Shown here: piece by piece, positions 25,184-36,860 of the stretch
Layout: each line of letters starts with the position of its first letter
Numbering within the stretch: the stretch's first letter is position 1
Source of the DNA: Mallotus nudiflorus
Lineage: Eukaryota; Streptophyta; Magnoliopsida; Malpighiales; Euphorbiaceae
Length of the DNA stretch: 64,000 nucleotides
Direction: 5' to 3'
Assembly: GCA_947683625.1 (NCBI GenBank)
Contig: CANTUR010000112.1
Span: 3,906,501 to 3,970,500, forward strand
Program-made: the position numbers and the translations under genes
The notes under the pieces: generated by a model
The model's database searches: none
Told to the model about the DNA's origin: nothing
Seen by the model: the letters and a program-made list of their open reading frames with translations, nothing else

Positions 25184-26147
25184 ATGGGGAAGGAGGTGGT
25201 TAAGTCCAATACTATTCCAAAAGTAGTGGTTCCACTAATTGCAGAATTTCATAATGTGTTTCTTGATAAGCTACCAAATGGGTTTCCTCCACTAGGTGAC
25301 ATTCAACTTGTCATTGATTTGAAGCTAAGAAAAACACTTCCAAATAGGCCACATTATAGGATGAGTCCTTATGAGCATAAAGAGTTGCATAGGGAAGTGG
25401 AAGAGCTACTAGTTAAGGGCCATCTAAGGGAGAGCATGAGTCCTTATGTTGTACCTACCCTTTTGACACTAAAGAAGGATAGTTCCTGGTGTTTATGTAT
25501 GGACAACACAACCATCAATAAAATAATGGTTAAGTGCAGATTTCCCATTCCTTGCCTTGATGATTTGCTTGACCAAATTAGTGGTTCTATTGTGTTCACT
25601 AAATTGGACTTGAAGAGTGGGTATTATTAAATTTGTGTTAGGCTTAGGGATGAGTGGAAAATAGCTTTTAAGACTAGGGAGGGGTTGTTTGAGTGGCTCA
25701 TGATGCCATTTGGCTTATCTAATGCCCCTAGTATTTTATGTATGTAATGAACTAGTTATTGAGGCCATTTATTGGCAGATTTGTTATAATGTATTTTTAT
25801 GACATTTTGATATATAATGCTAGCCTTAAAGAGCACCTTTAGTATGTGAGGGAGGTCTTTAGTGTGCTGCATAGGGAGAAATTCTATGCTGCCATAAAGA
25901 AGTGTGTTTTTATGTCTCCCAAAGTGCTATTTTTGGGGTATGTGTTCTCCAGAGCTGGTTTAGAGGTTGATAAGGCCAAGGTGCAGGCAATGAAGGAGTG
26001 GCCTACGTCGTCAACCCTGACAGAAGTGAGGAGTTTCCATGGCTTTGCTTCATTCTATAAAAATTTTATTATAAATTTTAGCAATATGATGGCCCCCATT
26101 ACAGACTGCATGAAGGGTAGAAAATTTGAGTGGACTGATGAAGCACT
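25184..26147 (+). pseudogene. reverse transcriptase of the CRM-like element
   Basis: The open stretch 25184-25630 carries HYRMSPYEHKELHREVEELL and FPIPCLDDLLDQISGS. After a stop the fingers/palm continue (WLMMPFGLSNAP at about 25695-25730), but the catalytic box reads MYFYDILIYNA-like, with the paired Asp of the DD motif reduced to one. The thumb and connection follow (25846-26147: SPKVLFLGYVFSRAG, EVRSFHGFASFY, APITDCMKGRKFEWTDEA). Here the coding sequence breaks off at a foreign insertion and resumes at 26588. The enzyme is dead. Confidence 0.85.
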
Positions 26148-26587
26148 TTTTCATAAACATGGTCAGATAAGTTATGTATCGTACATGCCAACTCAATGAA
26201 AATTATATTCTATATGATTAAACCTACTTATCTTCAAGGCATAATATTGAGAATGCTCATTGAATGAGCAATTCAATTACTTACTATATTAGTATATTAG
26301 TTGTAATGAAATCTTTCAAAATTAAAGCATAAACTGAAACATTCTGGAGCTACAAAGATAGTTATTAAATTGTTAGCACCGCACAAAAACATTCCTCCTA
26401 GAGTAGCTGTTAATATGAATAAGAGAAACTCTGTTATAGCCATTTTTGTACATTCAATGTACTCTACGGATTGAGGAATACATAGAGTTAAACATAGTAA
26501 AATAAGAAATTGAATAAAAATTCAACGGATTGTGAACCTTCAAGTACTGTTTTATTTAATGTTTGTTCAACTACTCGCCAAGGTATC
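26148..26587. other. foreign insertion between RT and RNase H, with chloroplast DNA
   Basis: About 440 bases interrupt a conserved coding junction: TDEA ends at 26145 and the expected continuation resumes at about 26589 with only one residue changed to a stop. The middle (26328-26514) is chloroplast ndhB. The flanking parts (26148-26327 and 26515-26587) are AT-rich and I could not identify them. I see no clear target duplication, which suits DNA patched in during break repair rather than transposition. Confidence 0.75.
26328..26514 (-). pseudogene. ndhB: chloroplast ndhB fragment (nuclear plastid DNA)
   Basis: On the minus strand the sequence encodes QFLILLC.TLCIP.SVEYIEC, then MAITEFLLFILTATLGGMFL, then CGAN.LITIFVAPECFSLC. 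This is the characteristic N-terminal membrane part of plastid NAD(P)H dehydrogenase subunit 2, recognised from the family. The frame is open throughout, with few substitutions, so the transfer is recent compared with the decay of its host element. The fragment is about 187 bases, ends abruptly on both sides and cannot function. Confidence 0.85.
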
Positions 26588-27110
26588 CTTCTAGTTAATT
26601 AAAGAGAGCCTTACAACTGCCCTAATTTTAATGCTACTAGATTTTTCACAACCCTTTGAGCTACACACAGATGCTTCAAAAGTGGGGATTGGTGCAGTGC
26701 TAAGTCAGAATAGCATACCTATGGCATTTTTTAGTGAGAAGTTAACTTATTCAAAGTTGAATTATAGCACTTATGACGTGGATTTTTATGTAGTTGTGTA
26801 GGCTCTGCATCATTAGCGCCATTAATTGTTTCATAAGCAATTTATTTTGTGTACTAATCATGATTCCTTGAAACATTTGCACAAATAGGATAAGGTGTCC
26901 CTACGCCATGCAAGATGGGTAACTTATTGGAGCTGTTTACTTATATGGTGAAACATAAGTTGGTTATTACTAATAGGGTGGCTAGTGCTTTAAGCCGTCG
27001 GAGTAGTTTACTAGTTCACATAAGGGTTGAGGTACCTGGCTTTAACTCTTTTCGTGATTTGCTTGATATTGACCCATATTTTTCAGTGGTAAAGCAAGAT
27101 GTATAGGTTG
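26588..27110 (+). pseudogene. RNase H of the CRM-like element
   Basis: Coding homology resumes as LIKESLTTA, then FSQPFELHTDASKVGIGAVL with the first catalytic Asp in TDAS, then FFSEKLTYSKLNYSTYD and a CTNHDSLKHLH stretch near 26850. Three or more stops (TAG, TAA) and a frameshift near 26910 break it. The tail (26915-27106) holds ALSRRSSLL and ends in the linker to integrase. Confidence 0.75.
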
Positions 27111-27199
27111 GGAAGAAAATAGATTTCTTATTGTATGATGGCTATCTATTTAAAAGCAATCAATTATGTATTCCAAACTGTAGCTTAAAGCTGTAAATT

Positions 27200-28387
27200 A
27201 TTAAACAGCTACATGGTCATGTTGGCAGATATCACACTTTGCAATTGGTTTAGGCTTTTTATTATTGGCCTACCATTCAAAAAGAAATGGAAAAGTATGT
27301 ACAATGATGCAATATTCATTAAGTTTCCAAAGGAACAACCACTAATGCAGGATTGTATATGCCTTTACCAATCCCTTCTCAGCTTTGGGTGGATATCATC
27401 ATGGATTTTGTGTTAGGTTTGCCACAAACACAACAAGGTAATGATTCCATCTTTGTTATAGTTGATCAATTTTCTAAGATGGTTCATTTCATTCCTTGCA
27501 AAAAGATTATAAATGTTGTTAATATGGCACAACTGTTCTTTTGTGATGTATATCATCTCCATGGACTGCCTATATTTTAATTGTTCTTGGATAGGGATAC
27601 TCATTTCTTTAGTCAGTTTTGGTGCAGCTTATGGAATATGGTTAATACTCAACTGAACTTCAGTAGTGCTTATCCTCTTCAAACAGATGGATAGATTGAA
27701 GTTGTCAATAGGTCCCTTGGGAATTCATTACGATGTTTGGTTGGGGATCATACGAAGAACTAGGATCATAAGTTGTGCCAGGCATAATTTGCATATAACT
27801 ATACAGTGAACCTTAGTAGTGGATTCAGTCCTTTTTAAGTAGTTTATTTTATTCAGCTTAGAGGACCACTTGATTTGCTAACACTACCTAACAAGACAAA
27901 GGTTCATGGAAAAGCAATAAATTTTGTTACTAGTTTACAGGCTGCCCATAAAATTGTTTATGATAACCTATCTACCTCTAACTCTAAATACAAACAAGCT
28001 GCAGACAAAAAAAGTAGACATTTGGAGTTTGAAGTTAGTGACTTTATGTGGGCAATATTAATAAAAGATAATTTTCCAACTGGGGAGTATAGTACGCTGC
28101 CTGCCAAAAAGATTAGACTTGTGGAGATTATTGAGAAAATTAACCACAATGCATACCAACTCAAGTTGCCTAGCCACATTTGCATTACTGATGTCTTTAA
28201 TGTCAAGCATCTACTTCTATTTTCTAGTGATTTTTTTAATGATGATACAGTGTCAAAATTGAGGGCAACTTTCCTCTACCCTGGAAGGAATGATGCAGAG
28301 CATATTGCTTTGAAGTTTTATGATAGTTTTGATAGGCGAAAGTGCATAATGGTTGGTTTAAAGTCTCTTACTTTTGGGTCTGAATGA
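27200..28387 (+). pseudogene. integrase of the CRM-like element, running into the 3' LTR
   Basis: After a degraded zinc region (GRYHTLQLV near 27225), the core reads MPLPIPSQLWVDIIMDFVLG, FVIVDQFSKMVHFIPCKK, LDRDTHFFSQFW and IEVVNRSLGN, with the D, D and E positions visible. Stops lie between them. The last 170 residues (27875-28387) are open: a C-terminal domain with YSTLPAKKIRLVEIIEKIN and SHICITDVFNVKHL. The frame crosses the polypurine tract and ends about 95 bases inside the 3' LTR. I recall such overlap for plant CRM elements, which, with the core sequence, suggests CRM rather than Reina. Confidence 0.8.
28282..28290 (+). other. polypurine tract of the CRM-like element
   Basis: TGGAAGGAA sits immediately before the TG of the 3' LTR and within the integrase reading frame. 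Confidence 0.75.
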
Positions 28388-28812
28388 ACCATGAGACCCA
28401 TAATATATCAAATCAAAGCCGATTCAGAGACTTACATAAAATATAGGCTTCACTTATAACCATCCAAAATTTAGGCCCAAATTTAGTCATTTAAGGCCTT
28501 AAAATTACCTTTGAATTTTATGTTTATTTTTTTGGATTTTTTTTTATCTTTTTACCCTTTTGTTTTAGGGTTTTCATTTTTGCAGTATTTATTTATCAAT
28601 TTTTGGATGTTTGATATAGTTTTGATCATTTGAATAGAATTTCTATTTTCTCCCAATTTTTGGTATTATTATTTTGAGAATCAATGAATTTGGATGCCTA
28701 TTTTCCTAGATATTCTTAGACTAAACAGGTTAATAAAAGGTTGTGGATGGTATTTGTGCACAAATCAACAGTTTCAAAATTATTTCTTTTAAATTAGGCT
28801 TCTGCTACATCA
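28291..28812 (+). mobile_element. 3' LTR of the CRM-like chromovirus
   Basis: 522 bp, TGATGCAGAG to CTACATCA. It is longer than the 5' LTR mainly through a T-rich insertion around 28515-28590. The bases beyond (AGCTA) only partly match those before the 5' LTR (AGTTG), so the target duplication is doubtful. Confidence 0.85.
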
Positions 28813-28829
28813 AGCTACCATATCTACTA

Positions 28830-29430
28830 TGAAATATCATCTTTTGCTGACTTTTTCTCCTCAATTTTTCTTTGTCTTGTCAAACACACCGAGCTTAGTT
28901 TTTTTCTTAATTTTTCAAGAAAACATCCACTATAGATGTTGAAGTTGCTCTAGCCTTTTCAACAGCCTCTTTTAACTCTGCATCAACAAGCTTTTTATAT
29001 TCAATTTCTTGACCAGCAAAATCCATAACCTTTATGATCTGCAAAAGGAAAAAAAATTATAAAAGCTAATGCCAAATAGTTAATATCAAAGAAAATTTCA
29101 AAAAGCATCAAATTTCCACATGATAGAATTTCCTACTGATTGTTCATATATAGTCCATGATCTTTGGACATTTTTATCTCTGATATTCTAAGCACTAGTT
29201 TATATTAGAAAAACACGCATCTTATACTGCTAGGAAAAGTGATAAATATGAAGCCAAATAACAGGAACAAACAAGGTAGCAGGAGGGAAAAATTTATACC
29301 TACCTCAACTTTACCACTACCTGTTATGGTAGTTGTAACATCCTCAACTGCTGAAGTGCAGCAGCAGCAAGCCTTATGGCTTCACTATTGGTGGCATTTT
29401 TCACATTAGAACCATTACATCTATCAAAAC
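28830..29430 (-). pseudogene. SWC5/BCNT-like gene fragment, two exons
   Basis: On the minus strand one exon (about 29430-29304) reads NATNSEAIRLAAAALQ, then after a one-base frameshift SAVEDVTTTITGSGKVE. It ends at a good splice donor (GAG/GTAGGT). A 265-base intron ends in a pyrimidine tract and TGCAG at 29039. The next exon continues in phase with IIKVMDFAGQEIEYKKLVDA and ELKEAVEKARATS. Further on, in shifting frames, come KKLSSV and FDKTKKN.GE, matching the KLSVLDKTKKDWGE signature at the start of the BCNT-C domain. SWC5 is a subunit of the plant SWR1 complex, which exchanges H2A.Z. The rest of the domain is cut off where the CRM-like LTR begins. The assignment is from memory of the family. 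Confidence 0.7.
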
Positions 29431-29977
29431 ATATATACAATCCATTATATCTCTTGTTCTTAACTAATAATAGTTTCTCTCTCATATTATAAAAAAATAT
29501 CAAACATTCTTACTAGTTGCTTTAGGTTTTGACTTTGCATTCACATGTGAGTTATGACTGGATATGAGAACCCATATTTAACATTTAATACCTTCACTAA
29601 ACCTGAAAAAGTTCAATCAAACCCATGTGAATTAACAAGATTCATTTAAAAAATCTAGTTTCTTAAACTTTGGAAGCTCTTGCATTATTCAATAGGCTAA
29701 TAATTATAATACAAGAAAGCACAACATGACTTAAAAGAACAAAACCAAAAACCTAGAACGTATTCATATGAAAACCTAAAAAAAATTGGGTCTGCTAGAC
29801 AAAAACACATGAACAATTACAGGTCAATAATTTTAAAATAAACAAACATTTTAACCAATTACAGGTTTTAAATATCAATGGATATCGTTAAATGAATATT
29901 AATCGAATGAATATTAATCCAATGGTTGTTTGTTTAGTTTGTATCTACAAAAACGTTTCTATTAAAGAATGACTCAG
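29431..29977. other. AT-rich stretch, no gene seen
   Basis: This lies between the SWC5-like fragment and the fold-back element. It may be intron of the fragment's parent gene, but I see no further exon. Confidence 0.45.
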
Positions 29978-31159
29978 GCAAAACCCATACTGAGGCCCTT
30001 AAACTTATTAACCTTTTAGCTTTAGGCCCCTCAAATTTCATTTTGTATATTTAGTCTCTCGAACTTCATGAGTTTGAAGTTTTAAACGTTTTTGTTAATT
30101 TTTCAACGTAAATTATTTACTTTTGGTTTTTAAAGTTTTATATTTCTAACATTCATACCATTTTTTTACCTTTTAACACTTATATCACTTTTAAAATTTT
30201 CACTAGTAAAAAATTATATTTTCTTATTTTAATTTCTAATATTTTAATTTAAAAACATAAATTTATATACATTTTTAAATGATTTTAAGTTTTAAAAATA
30301 AATAAACAAGTTAATGTTAACATAAACAAAATTATAATAAAACTATTGTTTTTTTACAATATTTTAAATTATACTAGTTTTATTTTCAATAAAACTTATA
30401 TTTTCAAAATAAATTATTATGATGAAAAAGAACACCACAATTAAAACAGATTATGACAAAAAATTTTATAATTCCTTAAAATTTAAATTTTATATTTTTA
30501 ATACATTTTTTAGTTTTTTGTATACAATTTTAATTAAATTATTATGAATAATTTTTTATAATATAAATTTTATAAATAGTTAATACAAATGCATGTTTGT
30601 ATATCACCAAAAATTGCGATAGATTTTCCAAGCAACTCAAAATTTTATAACCGTTATTTTAACCTTAATTTTTTAATCATGCTTTTTGTGTACATGAAAA
30701 AAAATTATATTTATAAAAATTTATTCACAATAATTTAAAGTATTATGAAAAATAATAGTATTATTATAATTTTTTTATCTTAGCATTAACTTGTTTGTTT
30801 ATTTTTAAAATTTAAAATTATTTAAATATTATATAATAATTTAAAATTTTAGAAATTAAAATAAGTAAATTTATTTTTTACTAGTGAAAAGATTTTAAAA
30901 GTGATATAAATGTGAAATTTATTTTTTACTAGTGAAAAGATTTTAAAAGTGATATAAATGTTAAAAAGTAAAAAAATTGTATGAATGTTACAAATATAAA
31001 ACTTCAAGGACTAAAAGAAAATAATTTATGTTAAAAAATTGATATAAAAGTTTAAAACTTCAAATATGTAAAGTTAAGGGTTTAAATATACAAAACAAAA
31101 TTTAAGGGGCCTAAAGCCAAAAAGTTGAAAAGTTTAGGGGCATCAGGATGTGTTTTGCT
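29978..31159. mobile_element. fold-back element with long inverted arms
   Basis: The left end GGCAAAACCCATACTGAGGC and the right end, read in reverse as AGCAAAACACATCCTGATGC, begin imperfect inverted arms that stay alignable for about 350-400 bases each. Shared text includes GCTTTAGGCCCCT, GTTTTGTATATTTA-like and TTTGAAGTTTTAAAC. The middle is AT-rich with no coding sequence. The right arm contains a 48-bp tandem duplication (30867 and 30915). No clear target duplication was found. It is probably a non-autonomous DNA transposon, possibly Mutator-like. Confidence 0.8.
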
Positions 31160-31589
31160 TATAATATACTAATACTCTGAAAACAAATAAAAAGAAGCAT
31201 AGCAACATGGTGAGATCTGCAGTGGTCATAGTCCCGTCCCTCGTAGAAGTAAATATAGGAGGAGGACATAACTCTTCTTTTACTCTTTTCCTTTTTGAAG
31301 TGAAGTTGCAACTCAAATTAATAATTGTCAGTGCATCTAGAAAGCCAATTAACATTGACGAACAAAAGAATCAAATGATTATTTTTACCTTAAAACTAAG
31401 AGGAAAGTCTGCTTTGGTAGGGTAGCCTACGATCTCTGTCTCTCACAACGATCAACAGTAGAAATTTATCTCAAGCAGTTAAATCTGCAACATCTCAGAA
31501 TAGTGAGAAGTTCCAAAAATTAGTTGAAAAAAAAAACTAAAAAGTTTTATATGTTTAACAGACTAAAATCTTGAGTTGGAAGGAATTCA
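31160..31589. other. no gene recognised
   Basis: Overlapping short open stretches on both strands (31143-31425) show no family features. Their composition is compatible with the 3' flank of the NLR remnant. Confidence 0.4.
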
Positions 31590-32209
31590 GAGCAAAGATA
31601 TGATACATTCCTGATACCTCCTATTCTGTTTCAATGAATAGGATGTAGGAAGTTCTGGAGCGATGATCTTTCAGAAGAGGGCAGTGGTAGATTTAACATT
31701 CTCCAAGTGTGGGAGGGAAGCCATCCTCTAGCAAGGATCAGAGACTTGGGCAATTCTCAATGTTGAGAGATATTACAGAGGGCACGTTTAGGAGGCCCCT
31801 TGAAATGGACTAAAGATTATTTAAATCACAGATAGCAAGGTGGGTAAGGGAACTAGGAAGAAGTAGCTGGCCATCAATATTTGGAAATGAATCAAACATT
31901 TGTGTACTTGGAATTGTTCCTGTGATACTGAATTCCATAAGAGACACGAGCCTATCAAGTCCTCACTTTATCATTGGCTGTTTTAAATTCTTACAATTGT
32001 TGATACGAAACGCAGTTAGGTTTGGGGCAAACCACCACCTGAAAAGGACTCCATACCTCCACATTTTATTATTGACAAAGATTAAAGAGATGTGAGGTTA
32101 TGCATCTGACGTGGCAATAACCTTAAATTGTTACATTCCTCAATATATAAAATTCAAGGGAGATGAGATTTTGCATCAAATCAGGCAACAACATCAAATA
32201 CTTATGCCC
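31590..32209 (-). pseudogene. C-terminal LRR end of an NLR gene remnant
   Basis: In shifting frames on the minus strand there are leucine-rich-repeat phrases typical of the end of CC-type NLR proteins: LPSSLTHL near 31860, then IENCPSL, LEDGFPPTLGEC and YHCPLLKD at 31640-31770. Stops and frameshifts are frequent. It continues from the LRR block at 32210-32700 on the same strand. Confidence 0.6.
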
Positions 32210-32700
32210 TCAATCTTTAAAGATTAAAAAGAGGTGAGATTTCACATTCAGGCAATGAAGATTTTGCATACAATCAGGTAATAAAGAAGAGGTAATAGTG
32301 CCTAATTCACGATAGCTTGTATTGGACAATTGTGTGAGATGAACGAAACCATTTAGAGAATCCAATTTTCTGCTTACACATCCACATAATTCTGTCAGCC
32401 AAGAATCAATGTGAATTGTGTTAAGCGAAGTAGGCAACTTTGCATTTCCATACCACCTAAGATTTTCCTGGTTCCTAATTTTAAAACCTCCAAGCTGAGA
32501 CATGTACCAGCTGCTCACAAACTCCAAAGGTATACAGTAATTGATTTTAAGAGATCTGAGACTTAGTGTTAGGATTAACTTTATTAGTTTACCACAAAAT
32601 TCTATTTCTAAATCTCTAAGACAAGCGAGTCGACATAGCCCATTTGCCACGACCTCTATATTATCACATCCAACTATCTTCAAATGTTGAATATTTCAAA
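32210..32700 (-). pseudogene. LRR block of an NLR gene remnant
   Basis: An open stretch of 157 residues runs on the minus strand. It begins MKIVGCDNIEVVANGLCRL and continues with irregular LRRs of about 23-25 residues (LACLRDLEIEFCGKLIKL, SLRSLKINYC, LPTSLNTIHID). Such repeats form the recognition surface of intracellular immune receptors. It lacks the nucleotide-binding part. Upstream on the minus strand it is cut at 32752 by an LTR; matching LRR sequence resumes beyond that element at about 40190. Confidence 0.75.
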
Positions 32701-32751
32701 GTAATTTCCCTTCTTCTCCGTCCACCAAAAACACCATGCACTTACAATACT

Positions 32752-33443
32752 TGATGATACATAAAAAATACACCTCTAATAAAAGTCTGACAAGTGGAAA
32801 ATAGACTTGTCTTATTTGCCACATCATTCTACTTTTGACGATTTCACTTTTCAACATTCAAGAATCAATTTAAAGTTAAACACCACTAGGTGGAATCTCC
32901 TGCTAGGACACCAACTCCTAATACCCAAGTGTAGCATCTCTCTTACAAAAGCCAATTCCTATATAGAAAGTCTATGGAGGAAATATCTCACATAAAGAAG
33001 CCTGAATAAGGATTCTCGTCAGTGACTACTTAAGAGTATTAGAATAAGGCACACTTAGGAAAATTCCTACTTAGGAAGTCCTCGGGAAATTTCCTAAGTA
33101 ACACTTTCCCTCCTTTCAAGCATTAAATTCACTTCTCGAGAATCACTATAGCTCCTGCTCCTCTCTTGTGTTGTCAGGTACCTTTACAACAATCAGATCA
33201 TTCCATCTCCCATAAACTCTCCACCCACCTATACTATATAAATACCACCCTTCTTCTTATTCTTCTTCTTCTTCTTCTTCAACAAGGTCTTCTTTTTCTC
33301 CCATTCTTCTCTTTTTCTTCTTATTTTTACTCTACCACCATTTTCTATTAAAAAAAATCATTTACAAATATTTCATCTCCCTTTAGTAATTATTTTCCCT
33401 GCCTGAATTTTTTCTCTAGGAATATAAGCTAACTTAAGCATCA
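32752..33443 (+). mobile_element. left LTR of the plus-strand second-family gypsy element
   Basis: This 692-bp repeat begins TGATGATACATAAAAAATAC and ends AACTTAAGCATCA. It matches 39256-39890, for example CACCACTAGGTGGAAT and CTCCTGCTCCTCTC-like text. It contains TACTATATAAATACCACCC, a likely TATA box, and a TTC-repeat leader at about 33252-33280. Confidence 0.88.
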
Positions 33444-36400
33444 AAGAGGGCTTGGGCGTACCAGCCTACCTTATTGTATGTTGTTTAAGGAATATTAGGT
33501 TATTAATATTGTTATTGCTACTATTTTCATTCCTTATTTTTTTGGAAAGAATTTATTATTTCTATGATGATGACATCAAGTGCATCCACTAAAAGAGGGA
33601 TGAGCCAATAGGGAATGCTTAAGTGACAAAGTTCTCTAAGATGGATTCTAGACAACAATGAATAATGAATGTACCAATTGAATTCTTGGAGGAGTTAATG
33701 AAAAAGTGGATTATTTGGTTGAGACTTTCTAAAGGCAAGAGAAAGGAAAAGCCTAGGCAAGAAATTCCTATATGGAGACACCTCATGTGAATCTCAAGAG
33801 ACTGTCAATTCAAGCTGGTGAGGAAACTGGAGAGATAAGCCCTCATAACCTTGATGGGCTCACCTATCCGGGAAGAAAATGACAAGTGCCGTTTAGTGGC
33901 ATAGTTGCTTTCTAAAGAGAAACGAAGATGAAAAATGAAGAGGCCACAACTTATTCTACAAGTGGAAAAATCAGAAAGTGTTCTTATTCCCATAAATGCA
34001 AACACCCTAGAAGCCACCTTGAAAGAGAAACTTGGAAATCCTACATAGACATTCCCAAACAAGATTTCCTAAAGGGGAAAATCATCTCTCACTCTTTATC
34101 ACACCTCAATGGGTTGGAAAAGGAATTTGAAGAATTTTTTAAGTGGAAAAATAAAAGGCTAGTAGGAGTAAACTGTCTAATTACGTGGTGATTCCCTAAT
34201 CACCCTTCTCAGAGACTATTTAAAAGGGGCCTATCCCTATATTCCTATATAGAGAGAGACTTTCAAAATTCTCCCAAGCTCCAATGCCACTCAAAAAAAT
34301 TGAGGATTTTCATCTTCCCTACATCAGAGGTCGAGGAATATTATTAAGAAACTATATTATGGAGGAATGAAGCCCTTTATTGCCATAGAATCTATATATG
34401 CATCCTACTTAATTCAAAAGAAATGGAAAATAATTGCATTCTCTTATTCTATTTGCGTGTGTCTATTTGGATCTAAAATAATTATGAGAATTCTCCAAGG
34501 CTGATTACACCCTACTAGATAAGTTTTCTTTATTTAATATCTTGAACTAATGTGTTCTAATGATCATTTTATGATGATGTATATTTTAGTCAATTCATGT
34601 AAAGCATGAATTTTATCTTGTGTAGGAAAGGACTTAGCCTTATATCCTCTACTTAAAGAGGAGGGTAATTTTTTGTTAGACTTCACCTAGGCAAATTTTG
34701 CTTAACCTCTAAGCAATATCTTGACTCTTGAGATTTTCTCTATAATAAAAGAACTCTTATTTAGGTCTTCATTGATTTGATCAATAATAAAGCAATCATT
34801 TTACCTTTTTAAAAGGATAAATTATTATTTTTTATAACTTGCATAACTTGTTAAATCTCATATAGGCTACAAGGATAAATTTTCTTCCTTTATAGTTGTT
34901 AAATTATGTGATATGACATTTTAATTATTGTATATCTCAAATAACATTTTTTGTAGAATCATGTTGCACACCACTTATTTACACAAGTGTAATTCTTTTG
35001 CATAACTTTTTATATTGTGAAAATATTTCATTTAAGAATATGCAAACTTTTCTTGTGTTGATAATACAAATGAGATAGCTAAAGAAAGTGAGGCTGATAA
35101 TATATTTTTCCACCTTAAAGAGGATATTTCTATGAATTTAATTATTTAAGAAGCATTTTTATATCTATTACAACCTTAGAGAAGAATTATTTTCCGATGA
35201 ATCCTCAAATTTGAAGATCTCTTATGAATTAAAAAGCCATATGATTTATAAATTCAAGTCAGTGGAAATCAGCTTATTTTTTAAAAGAAATCTCAAGCTC
35301 AACTCTGTTAGCTCTATAGCTCAGTGATCATTATGACACCCATATAGATTCTACCGCAAGTTAGATAATCTACACAAGACTCTTTATCATTCAAATTCCT
35401 AGTCTCTTTATATGGGTTATTCTATATGGCAAGCATCAGAATGACTACCATCTTAAATTTCAGAGAATTATTTACTAATGGGTTTAGTATTGATGAAATG
35501 ATTCCAACGAGTTAATTCCTTCGATGTCAAAGATCAATCACGAATCAACTTCTTAGAATATAATTTATTTATGAGGGTAGAAAAAGCTAGCCAACATCAA
35601 TTTACTCAACTTGAAGTCACTGCCATTCTTCAAAATCTTTTCGAAGGGGAGAAGGAGACACAAATGCAAATGTTTTCTTTAATTATCACTAAGTCCCCTT
35701 GGATTTTAAAGATAAAATTAAAAACTTTTATCGACAACGAAGAGATGGACATGCAACTAGAGAATAATATTCTTTGAACAATAAAATATTTACCCATATT
35801 TCAAATGAAGACAAGTTATAAAAGAAAGAAATTTCAAAAGTGCATTAAGGAGAATGAAGAAGTAGAATATGCAGACTAATTTTTATTCCTATGATAAATA
35901 GATTTCATTACCAAAATACATCTTTAAGATACCCAAAGTAGGTAACTCTCAAGTAGATTCTCTTAGAAATATGGTGATGGCTAAGGCAAATTTCATACCT
36001 AGTGATGTCCAAATAGGAGAATTTCCATCAGATAAAAAAGAAGCTCTCAAGCCCTCTCTAAGAACATTAAGGTTTTACTCCTTAAGAACATCAAGGTTTT
36101 ACTCTTAAAAATGGGAAATTGTATGAAAGAGGATACTATATACCTCCACTTTCAATGCTTATCTTTTAAAAAATAAATTCACATAGGCATAAATTTAACA
36201 GTGAATTATTTGACCAAATTGGTACAGTCTAAGACCTTGACAGACATTATCTGATAGAAATTGCTAATTAGGAAACTATCATCTTCCTCTAGAGAAATAT
36301 TGTATGCCAATTTGAGACTTATTGGCAAGCAGAAAGAGACCACGATGGTTATCCTATGATGGTTAAAAGAAAGAGTAAAAAGAATAAAAAGTGACTAGAC

Positions 36401-36860
36401 AGAGACCACTTAGTGTCCTATAAGCTTATAGAACAACTCTTAAAACTTTTATTGGAATGGTGAGAAGTTGATAGTAAACTCCAATTATTTCCTACTTAGG
36501 ATGGCCTATTCAAGATTTTCTAAATTTTCAGATCAAGAATTAACTCGCTAGTAAGCTCTAAAGAAAACTTATTATCTATCTAGTTTTTTATAAATTTTTG
36601 GTAAACTCTTTTATGAAGGAAGGGATTATCTTTGTTGAAGCTTCTTTATCTATATAGCATAATTGTTAAGCCTCTCTTTAAAATAAAGACATTATATTCT
36701 TGTTTATTTCTCTTTATATATGATTGTGATCGAATTTCTCTTAAAAAGGAGACATTCTCTTACAATAAAGTTGTCCTACTTATTTTGCTTCAAAAATTGC
36801 AAACTTTGAAGCCATCACATTATGATTCACAATCTAGAATCTTTTACTTAAAAATTAACT
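33444..36860 (+). mobile_element. decayed internal region with gag remains
   Basis: At 33690-33860 the shifting frames contain LMKKVDYL-like and KRLSIQ-like text matching the N-terminal gag of the minus-strand relic at 23500-23690. A peptide at 33928-34191 (with FEEFFKWKNKRLVG) and one at 35571-35777 (VEKASQHQFTQLEVTAILQN) read openly, but I do not recognise them. I found no protease, RT or integrase. The element is therefore non-autonomous or has lost pol. Confidence 0.6.

Noticed and set aside
24134..28817. AGTTG/AGCTA as a target duplication for the CRM-like element
   Set aside because: Only three of five bases match, so it cannot be distinguished from chance; kept out of the feature list.
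33454..33468. TGGGCGTACCAGCC as primer-binding site of the 32752 element
   Set aside because: It is nine bases from the LTR and I cannot match it to a plant tRNA end with confidence.
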